NCBI GenBank assembly: GCA_964551015.1
Contig: CAZKBP010000012.1
Span: forward strand, 70,642-134,641
DNA from: CAZKBP01 sp964551015
Lineage (GTDB): Bacteria; Bacteroidota; Bacteroidia; Cytophagales; Microscillaceae
Direction: 5' to 3'
DNA length: 64,000 bases
Positions 53,873 through 60,791 of the stretch are shown here, piece after piece. Made by a program: the position numbers and the translations under genes. Each line of letters opens with the position of its first letter. Within the stretch, counting starts at the first letter, position 1. The notes beneath the pieces are model-generated. The model saw only the letters and a list, made by a program, of their open reading frames with translations. It had not been told where the DNA came from and did not search any database.

Positions 53873-56485
53873 ATGGCAAGAAAACCATTTCTAATTTTTC
53901 CAAAACCTTCCCAGACCTCGAGAACCAAAAAAAGGGGGCAGAAATCTTCAAAAGGTATAGGCTTTCCAAGTAAAGAAACTCAAGTCTCAAGGCTGGAACG
54001 TAAAATATCCAATCTTGAAACTATCTTGAAGAATCAGTCCATGGAGTTGTCCAACAGTATTGAAGGCTACACTCCGGAAATGATCCTCGTGTTAGAAATC
54101 GCGGGAACCATTGACAATTTTTTCAAAGCCGTGGAGAAAACTCCAGGAATGGAGTTTCTGCTGGAATATCAGGATGATCTCGAGGCAGATGATGACTTTT
54201 ATATGGTTGATGAGAACAATGAGAGATTAGAAGACAGGAATATCGAGAATGGTAAGCGTATATTTCTATCTACAACTAATGCTCAGGCTCTGAAAGAGCT
54301 GGAGAAGTACTGGACAAGGTACAAGGCGGGTCAAAATCAAGAAAGGGGTTTTGCTGCCTTCGGACAGCTTTTTGAGCAACTCAAAGACATCCGTCCTTAT
54401 GGGGTGAAGGATCGTGTAAGGGATACTGGAATAGAAGACCGTGTCAAGGAATTAAAAGAATATTCCGAGGAGGAGGTATATTTCGAGGTTGAACTAGCCT
54501 ATGTGCAAGGAAATAGACAAGCAGAAAGATTTCGAGGTTTCAAAACTCTTGTGGAACAGGCGGGAGGACAAATTATAGAAGGTTCCAAAACAACGATAGA
54601 TGACATAAAATACTTTGGCTTTATTGCCAAAGCTCCTATTAATTCCTTCGATACTTTAACTGAGTATACTCACGTGAGTTTCCTAAAATTCAACGAGGCT
54701 CTGTTTTTTCGTCCCGTAGGGCAAGTCATTAATGAATTTACGCCAGATGATGTGGAAACTGTTCCCTTTGAAGGTGAGATTACCTCTATTGTTCCAAATG
54801 ATCGTCCTGTGGTCGCTCTACTCGACGGCCTACCTCTGGCCAAACATAAACTATTAAGAGATAAAATCACGATAGATGATCCTTTTGGTTTTGAGCAGGA
54901 ATATCCAGCCGAAGCAAGATCACACGGTACTATGATGGCCTCTTTGATCCTCAATGGTGATATAGGTGGCGTAAATGGTGAAGGAATAGAGCCTCTGAAT
55001 CGTAGAATCCTATCCGTTCCCATTATGAAACCAAATCGCAGTTCCCGAGGAGAATATCGAGAAATGCTTCCTGAGGATAGACTGCCCATTGATTTGGTGC
55101 ATCAGGCTGTAAAAAGGATAAAAAGGCTGGGAGGAATTGGCCCTGATATAAAAATTATAAATTTTTCTATCGGAGATATTTATCGCCCCTTTTTGAGAAA
55201 TAACAGCACTTGGGCAAGATTGCTGGATTGGCTCTCTTGGAAATATGATGTACTGTTTATTGTTAGTGCTGGGAATTATACAGATTCCGTTATTTTGAAT
55301 GGCATCTCCCAAGGTGATTTCGCAAACCTGAATAGTGATGAGAAGCAAAAGCTTCTTCTAAAAAAAATTGTTGACTCTAGCGTTCTTAGAAGAATTATAT
55401 CCCCCGCAGAATCAATCAATGCCATCACCGTGGGTTCAAGTCATCATGATAAGTCATCAGGTAATGCGTTTCCAAATCGGATTGATTTTCTTTCCAACGA
55501 GTTTCTTCCCAGCCCATTCAGCAGAATCGGCTTTGGTTATGCTGGAAGTATTAAGCCTGATATCTTGATGCCGGGAGGTAAAAAGCTCTACAGACAGCAC
55601 CCCCGTAGTAGACAGATATGTGAATTTAATATGGAATCTCAACCTGTTTCCCCGTACCCTCCTGGCAATCAAGTGGCGGTACCGGGGTCATCAGGTGATC
55701 TGAATGCATCGGCATACACCTGCGGTACCAGTAATGCTGCTGCTCTTGCAACTCGCTTAGGGGCAATGCTGTATGAAAAACTGCTTGAAATCAACTCGGA
55801 AAAAAGCTCTGATCAGCAGATTCCTAAAAGTCATTTTCACGTAATGTTAAAGGCTTTGCTTGTACACGGGGCAAGATGGGGCGAGGCAGCCTCTATCTTT
55901 GAGGAAGTGGTTAGTGATCTTTCGTATGTTAATTCTCGGAAAAAGAAAAAATTTATGAGCCAATACCTAGGGTATGGATGTGTGGATGAAGAAAAGATAA
56001 TGTATTGTACAGAGCAAAGAGCGATCCTTCTGGGCTTCGGCACCCTCTCAGAAGGCAAAGCACACGAGTTTAGATTTCCTTTACCCTCTTCTTTGACCAC
56101 TCGTAGTATAGAAAAAACCTTGGTTATCACGCTGGCCTGGATATCTCCGACTAATTTCAACTCCCATAAATATAGACAAGCACATCTTTTTTTTGATAAT
56201 ATAAAAGATGGAGGACTTTTATCGCTTGAACGCGATAGTTATGATTTTAACACAGCGCGAAAAGGAACCGTCCAACACGATGTGCTGAAAGGTGATAAAG
56301 CGGACGCATATAAAGATGGCTCTGAGTTAGTCGTCAAAGTCAGTTGCAAGGAGGATGCTTCTGGTCTCGAAACACGTATGAAGTATGGTTTGGCGGCTAC
56401 GTTGGAAGTAGATCAAAATACAGGAATTAATATTTACGATGAAATCAGGAATAGAATACAACAAAAAGTCAAGATCAAATCCTAA
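53873..56485 (+). CDS. cytoplasmic subtilase (S8) of an IetAS-like pair
   Basis: 870 residues and no signal peptide, so the protease acts inside the cell. Residues 1-300 are a basic then acidic, partly coiled N-terminal region (ETQVSRLERKISNLETILKN) without known motif. The S8 triad is intact: Asp318 in VVALLDG, His351 in RSHGTMMA, oxyanion Asn468 in VSAGN and Ser620 in CGTSNAAALA (usually GTSMAAP, so this site is slightly altered). The last 200 residues are a beta-rich domain that may bind substrate. It overlaps no gene and is followed by the convergent Uma2 gene 45 bases away. Together with the upstream ATPase it is the strongest defence candidate of the window. Substrate unknown. Confidence 0.83.
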   Translation: MARKPFLIFPKPSQTSRTKKRGQKSSKGIGFPSKETQVSRLERKISNLETILKNQSMELSNSIEGYTPEMILVLEIAGTIDNFFKAVEKTPGMEFLLEYQDDLEADDDFYMVDENNERLEDRNIENGKRIFLSTTNAQALKELEKYWTRYKAGQNQERGFAAFGQLFEQLKDIRPYGVKDRVRDTGIEDRVKELKEYSEEEVYFEVELAYVQGNRQAERFRGFKTLVEQAGGQIIEGSKTTIDDIKYFGFIAKAPINSFDTLTEYTHVSFLKFNEALFFRPVGQVINEFTPDDVETVPFEGEITSIVPNDRPVVALLDGLPLAKHKLLRDKITIDDPFGFEQEYPAEARSHGTMMASLILNGDIGGVNGEGIEPLNRRILSVPIMKPNRSSRGEYREMLPEDRLPIDLVHQAVKRIKRLGGIGPDIKIINFSIGDIYRPFLRNNSTWARLLDWLSWKYDVLFIVSAGNYTDSVILNGISQGDFANLNSDEKQKLLLKKIVDSSVLRRIISPAESINAITVGSSHHDKSSGNAFPNRIDFLSNEFLPSPFSRIGFGYAGSIKPDILMPGGKKLYRQHPRSRQICEFNMESQPVSPYPPGNQVAVPGSSGDLNASAYTCGTSNAAALATRLGAMLYEKLLEINSEKSSDQQIPKSHFHVMLKALLVHGARWGEAASIFEEVVSDLSYVNSRKKKKFMSQYLGYGCVDEEKIMYCTEQRAILLGFGTLSEGKAHEFRFPLPSSLTTRSIEKTLVITLAWISPTNFNSHKYRQAHLFFDNIKDGGLLSLERDSYDFNTARKGTVQHDVLKGDKADAYKDGSELVVKVSCKEDASGLETRMKYGLAATLEVDQNTGINIYDEIRNRIQQKVKIKS

Positions 56486-56530
56486 AAGAATATCCCCCAT
56501 CCAAAAAATTCCAAAGAACTTGGGAATCAC

Positions 56531-57178
56531 CTAAGCCAACACCCTTGACAAAGCCCTCAGATTTTCTTCGCGATCAAAGACGGCCCTGACTGGGATTTCA
56601 AAGCCGGGCAAGGATTGACTCTTGATCTGACCCGTGTTGGTTTTGAGTAAGGGTTGGTATTGCTGATCCTGGAGGAAGTACTGCTCGATGACTTGCTGAT
56701 CCGTATCAATGAGCCAATATTCACTTACCGAGTGCGCCTCGTAATCTTGGTATTTGAGTCCTCGGTCGCGCTCCTCCGTGCTAGGAGAAATCACCTCGAT
56801 GATCCAATCGGGAGCGGGAAAACGGGTCTGATCCGACGTGAAACCCCGCGCCTTGTCTGAGGAAAAATAGCAAATATCTGGCTCATAATCATTACGGGTA
56901 AGGGAGATTAATATTTTCTCAATGCCCACGAAACCGAGTTTATTTTTATCCACATAGGCAGAAATAAGCCGCATCAAATAGTTACAGGCTTCATTGTGCC
57001 GCTTCATCACGGGGGAGTAGCAAATGATTTCCCCATTGATGAACTCCATTTTTTTGTTTTCGTCTAGGATTTCATAAAAATGCTGACGCTCCTGATGCTC
57101 TTCGTGCAAGCGGGCTTGGATTTGCTGGATCAGCAAATAGGCGTGGGGAGATTCTAAAATACGCTCGACTACATCCAT
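56531..57178 (-). CDS. Uma2 family (DUF820) PD-(D/E)xK-fold protein
   Basis: 215 residues from the ATG giving MDVVERILESPHAYLL; a TTG five codons upstream is possible but unneeded. The Uma2 core is seen at MEFINGEIICYSPVMKRHNEACN (about residues 44-66), the nuclease-like Asp in YEPDICYFSS (about 106-115), and the WIIEVISPST (about 131-140) plus the Y-x-x-x-x-V-x-E-Y-W-L-I-D segment. Such proteins are numerous in cyanobacteria and Bacteroidota; their role is uncertain, though the fold is that of endonucleases. It stands on the opposite strand to its neighbours, inside the island between the protease and hsdM. Confidence 0.85.
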   Translation of the reverse strand: MDVVERILESPHAYLLIQQIQARLHEEHQERQHFYEILDENKKMEFINGEIICYSPVMKRHNEACNYLMRLISAYVDKNKLGFVGIEKILISLTRNDYEPDICYFSSDKARGFTSDQTRFPAPDWIIEVISPSTEERDRGLKYQDYEAHSVSEYWLIDTDQQVIEQYFLQDQQYQPLLKTNTGQIKSQSLPGFEIPVRAVFDREENLRALSRVLA

Positions 57179-57288
57179 CGTGTTTTTTATCAAATATAAT
57201 CAAAATTCGGGAGAAGAAAGCCCCGCCAAAATGCCAAACTTCGGCCAAACACCCCCAAGTAAAAAGCCCAAAAATCTACTTTCTATCG

Positions 57289-57296
57289 TATCTTTG
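57289..57296 (+). promoter_or_regulatory. -7 element before hsdM
   Basis: TATCTTTG, an exact TAnnTTTG, 28 bases before the hsdM ATG. No TTG at the usual distance upstream. Confidence 0.4.
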
Positions 57297-57324
57297 AGGC
57301 TCGTGTTTTACAAACCAATACGCT

Positions 57325-58890
57325 ATGTCTGAGCAGCAAAAACAACAATTAGAAAGACGACTCTGGAACATCGCCGACATCCTTCGCGGAAAAATGGATG
57401 CCGATGACTTCCGGGATTATATTCTGGGCTTTATTTTTTACAAGTACCTTTCGGAACGCATTGAAATCTACGCGGATGAAGCATTGCAATACGACCAACT
57501 CAAATTTCTGGAGATTAATGATTCTCTGGAAAATCACGAGGCATACCTGAAGGCCGTCCGAGAGGCCGCCGTCAGCGAACTGGGCTACTTCCTCCGGCCA
57601 GATCAGCTCTTCTCCCAGATCGTCCAAAAAGGCCAGCAAAAGGATGATAACTTTATCCTCGAAGACCTGACCCAAATCCTCAAAAGCATTGAAGACTCCA
57701 CCCGTGGTAGCGAAAGCGAAGAAGAGTTTATCGGCTTGTTTGAAGACCTGGACTTGAAAAACTCCAAACTGGGCCGAAGCGAAGCCGACAAAAACAAAAT
57801 CATTCTCCAGATCATGCTCGAACTGGATAAGGTAGATTTTGATTTAAAGAATGCCGACTCGGATATCCTGGGCGATGCTTATGAATACCTCATCGGGCAG
57901 TTTGCCAGTGGTGCGGGCAAGAAAGCCGGGGAATTTTACACGCCCCAGCAAGTCTCTAAAATCTTGGCCAAGATCGTCGCGCTGGGCAAAAGCCAGTTAC
58001 AGAGCGTCTACGATCCGACCTGTGGCTCGGGTTCGCTGCTGCTGCGCGTGGCCAAAGAAGTAAAACAAATCGGCAAATACTACGGCCAAGAACTCAACCG
58101 AACGACTTTTAACCTTGCCCGGATGAACATGATCCTCCACGGCATTCACTACAAAGATTTTGACCTGCGCCAGGAGGATACCTTGGAGCGCCCCCAGCAC
58201 CCGGAGCTACTGGCCGAGGCCGTGCTTGCCAATCCGCCCTTTTCGGCCAAGTGGTCGGCCAACCAGACCTTCAATCAGGATGACCGCTTTGCTCAGTACG
58301 GTAAGCTGGCGCCCAGCTCCAAAGCTGATTTTGCCTTTATTCAGCACATGATTTTTCATCTGGCCGAAAACGGCACCATGGCCGTCGTTACGCCCCACGG
58401 CGTGCTATTCCGGGGAGCCGCCGAGGGCCAAATCCGCCAGTACCTCATCCAAGAAAAAAACTACCTGGATGCCGTCATTGGCTTGCCCGCCAATATCTTC
58501 TATGGTACGAGCATTCCCACCGCCATTTTGGTGTTCAAGAAATGCCGCGAAAACCCCGACCATATTTTGTTTATTGATGCCAGCCAACACTTCGAGAAGG
58601 CCAAAAACCAGAATTACCTGCGGGATGCCGACGTGGACAAAATCATCCGCACCTACCAAAGCCGCCAAGCCGAAGACAAATACAGCTACGCGGCCACACT
58701 GGACGAAATCGCCGAGAATGATTATAACCTCAATATCCCGCGCTACGTGGATACTTTTGAAGAAGAAGCACCGATTGACCTGGGAGAGGTGAGCCAAAAG
58801 ATTAAAAGCATTAATCAGGAATTGAATGAGAATGCGCAAAGGATTGAGGCTTTTTGTAAAGAACTGGGGATTGATAATCCTTTTGCTTAA
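57325..58890 (+). CDS. hsdM: type I restriction-modification methylase subunit
   Basis: Adenine-N6 methylase of the type I complex, 521 residues. N-terminal helical domain (1-160, LWNIADILRGKMDADDFRDY), GEFYTPQQV (202-210), SAM-binding DPTCGSGS (230-237), catalytic NPPF (303-306) and a C-terminal helix bundle for HsdS contact. Length is normal for the family. The gene is noticeably richer in GC than the ATPase/protease pair before it and than the recognition domains of hsdS after it. It begins a same-strand unit hsdM-hsdS-(four-helix gene)-hsdR. Confidence 0.96.
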   Translation: MSEQQKQQLERRLWNIADILRGKMDADDFRDYILGFIFYKYLSERIEIYADEALQYDQLKFLEINDSLENHEAYLKAVREAAVSELGYFLRPDQLFSQIVQKGQQKDDNFILEDLTQILKSIEDSTRGSESEEEFIGLFEDLDLKNSKLGRSEADKNKIILQIMLELDKVDFDLKNADSDILGDAYEYLIGQFASGAGKKAGEFYTPQQVSKILAKIVALGKSQLQSVYDPTCGSGSLLLRVAKEVKQIGKYYGQELNRTTFNLARMNMILHGIHYKDFDLRQEDTLERPQHPELLAEAVLANPPFSAKWSANQTFNQDDRFAQYGKLAPSSKADFAFIQHMIFHLAENGTMAVVTPHGVLFRGAAEGQIRQYLIQEKNYLDAVIGLPANIFYGTSIPTAILVFKKCRENPDHILFIDASQHFEKAKNQNYLRDADVDKIIRTYQSRQAEDKYSYAATLDEIAENDYNLNIPRYVDTFEEEAPIDLGEVSQKIKSINQELNENAQRIEAFCKELGIDNPFA

Positions 58891-58957
58891 TTTAATGGAA
58901 AATTGACAATGGAGAATGGAAAATTAATTTTCAATTATCAACTCTCAATTATTAATT
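58891..58957. repeat. AT-rich hsdM-hsdS spacer with AATTGACAAT-type repeats
   Basis: Short words GGAAAATTGA, GGAGAATGGAAAATTAA and TTTTCAATTATCAACT recur directly and inverted within 67 bases. GAAAATTAATTTTC (58918-58931) is a perfect palindrome. Such tracts recur between genes in Bacteroidota; no gene is present. Confidence 0.55.
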
Positions 58958-60235
58958 ATGAATATACCTGAATTGCGCTTCCCTGAGTTTGAAGGAGAGT
59001 GGGAAATGAAAAAACTGAGAGACATTGCTAGTGTAAAAACAGGACCTTTTGGTTCTACTCTGCACGAAAGTGATTATGTAGATGAAGGAACACCTATAAT
59101 TACTGTTGAACATTTAAGTGATTTAGGTTTGGTACACGAAAATATGCCGCTAGTTTCCAATGCTGATAAACAGAGACTGAAAAGTTATACGTTAAAAGTT
59201 GATGATATTGTTTTTAGTAGAGTTGGCTCAGTTGATAGAAACTCAATTGTTAAAGTAGAAGAAGAGGGTTGGCTCTTTTCTGGACGATTATTAAGAATAA
59301 GAATTACTAATTCAGATTATTTTCCAAAATATTTAAGTTACCATTTTCAACAAGAGTTTACCAAACATAAAATAAGAAGTATCGCTGTTGGACAAACAAT
59401 GCCTTCATTAAATACTGAATTACTTAAGAGTTTTGATATCATTTTTCCCAACGCCCTCCCCGAGCAAACCAAAATCGCCAATTTCCTCACCGCCGTAGAC
59501 AAGCAAATTGAACTCCTCCAGCAAAAACACCAAGCCCTCCAAGCCTACAAAAAAGGCATGATGCAAAAGCTCTTCGCGCAGGAAATCAGATTTAAAGATG
59601 AAAAGGGGAAGGATTTTCCCGATTGGGAGGAGAAGCGGTTAGGGGAGGTTATTTCTTTCTACACTACCAACTCCTTGTCAAGAAATAACCTAAATTATGA
59701 GAATGGAAGTATTAAGAATATTCACTACGGAGATATTCACACGAAATTCAAAGCAAACTTCGATATTACGAAAGAAAAAGTGCCATTCATCAACCGGGAC
59801 ATTGATATAAATAAAATTCCTGATGAAAGTTATTGTCAAGAGGGAGATATTGTAATTGCTGATGCCTCTGAGGATTACAATGATATAGGTAAAACAATTG
59901 AAATCATAAATATTGATAATCAGAAGTTGGTTGCAGGATTACACACGTTTTTGGGTAGAGATACAAAAGGATTTACAGTGAAAAGTTTCAAAGGATATTT
60001 GATGAGTAGCCACGCTGTAAGATTACAGATGATGAAACTTGCCACAGGAATTTCGGTATTAGGAATTAGTAAGAAAAATTTATCAAAAGTTACTGTTAGT
60101 ATTCCAGCAATTCCCGAACAAACCAAAATCGCCAATTTCCTCAGTGCCTTGGATAAGCAAATAGAACTAATTAATCAAAAAATAGAAGCCGCCCAGCAGT
60201 TTAAGCGGGGGCTATTGCAGAAGATGTTTGTATGA
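58958..60235 (+). CDS. hsdS: type I restriction-modification specificity subunit
   Basis: 425 residues, two target-recognition domains that read the two halves of the DNA target. TRD1 covers about 13-165 and TRD2 about 215-380; each is followed by a conserved helix with the same sequence, PEQTKIANFLTAVDKQIELL (about 168-187) and PEQTKIANFLSALDKQIELI (about 386-405). The helices form the spacer that sets target spacing. At DNA level these two helix segments are nearly identical and GC-rich, whereas the TRDs are AT-rich, a mosaic expected from domain swapping. The target sequence cannot be read from the protein. Confidence 0.94.
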   Translation: MNIPELRFPEFEGEWEMKKLRDIASVKTGPFGSTLHESDYVDEGTPIITVEHLSDLGLVHENMPLVSNADKQRLKSYTLKVDDIVFSRVGSVDRNSIVKVEEEGWLFSGRLLRIRITNSDYFPKYLSYHFQQEFTKHKIRSIAVGQTMPSLNTELLKSFDIIFPNALPEQTKIANFLTAVDKQIELLQQKHQALQAYKKGMMQKLFAQEIRFKDEKGKDFPDWEEKRLGEVISFYTTNSLSRNNLNYENGSIKNIHYGDIHTKFKANFDITKEKVPFINRDIDINKIPDESYCQEGDIVIADASEDYNDIGKTIEIINIDNQKLVAGLHTFLGRDTKGFTVKSFKGYLMSSHAVRLQMMKLATGISVLGISKKNLSKVTVSIPAIPEQTKIANFLSALDKQIELINQKIEAAQQFKRGLLQKMFV

Positions 60236-60376
60236 TAGTTATCAGTTGTTAGTGTTTAGTTGTCAGTTGTTAGTGTTTAGTTGTCAGTTGTTAGTGTTTA
60301 GTTATCAGTGAATTACGCAGCAACTAAGAACTAATCACTGAACACTAAGAACTAATCACTGAACACTAAGAACTAA
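60236..60376. repeat. two opposed 21-bp-period repeat arrays before the four-helix gene
   Basis: Units of 21 bases start at 60236, 60257 and 60278 with a partial one at 60299 (TAGTTGTCAGTTGTTAGTGT type). A second array of 21-base units starts at 60324 and 60345 with a partial one at 60366 (CTAAGAACTAATCACTGAAC type). The second resembles the reverse complement of the first, so the whole is an imperfect long inverted repeat. It stops directly before the ATG at 60381. Confidence 0.8.
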
Positions 60377-60380
60377 AAAA

Positions 60381-60725
60381 ATGGGAGCTTTAAAAGAAAA
60401 GAGTTTTAAGTTTGCGATTCGTACAGTAAATTTATGTAAGTACCTGAATGAGCAAAAAGAATATGTATTGAGTAAGCAATTTTTGCGTTCGGGCACGGCA
60501 ATTGGGGCTTTATACCGGGAAGCAGAATTTGCCGAAAGCAAAGCCGATTTTATTCATAAACTGGCAATTGCTCAGAAAGAATGTAATGAAACAATGTATT
60601 GGCTGGAGCTATTGAAAGAAACCAATTATCTGAGCGCAGCGCAATTTGAGAGCATTTACAATGATGCAGTAGAATTGATTAAACTACTGACGAGCATTAT
60701 CAAAAAAAGTAAGAGTAGTGGTTAG
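60381..60725 (+). CDS. four-helix-bundle protein (23S rRNA IVS/bAvd-like family)
   Basis: 114 residues, nearly all helix, the normal size for this family (TIGR02436-type). Typical words are FAIRTVNLCKYLNEQKEYVLSKQ, QFLRSGTAIGALYREAEFAES and a C-terminal LIKLLTSIIKKSK. Such genes occur inside 23S rRNA insertions, in diversity-generating retroelements and, often, within type I restriction loci of Bacteroidota. They probably bind nucleic acid. Here it sits between hsdS and hsdR, with 21-bp-type repeats on both sides, so it looks like an inserted cassette rather than a subunit. It does not break either neighbour. Confidence 0.85.
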   Translation: MGALKEKSFKFAIRTVNLCKYLNEQKEYVLSKQFLRSGTAIGALYREAEFAESKADFIHKLAIAQKECNETMYWLELLKETNYLSAAQFESIYNDAVELIKLLTSIIKKSKSSG

Positions 60726-60791
60726 TTGTCAGTGTACAGTTTTTCTGATTAATAACTAAACACTGATCACTAAACACTAATAACTAAAACG
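60726..60791. repeat. repeat tract after the four-helix gene
   Basis: TTAGTTGTCAGTGTACAG and AACTAAACACTGATCACTAAACACTAATAACTAAAA words match the arrays at 60236-60376, so the four-helix gene is bracketed by related sequence. The tract ends just before the hsdR ATG. Confidence 0.7.

Noticed and set aside
60236..60376. CRISPR array
   Set aside because: 21-base units are contiguous without spacers; this is a tandem repeat with an inverted second half.
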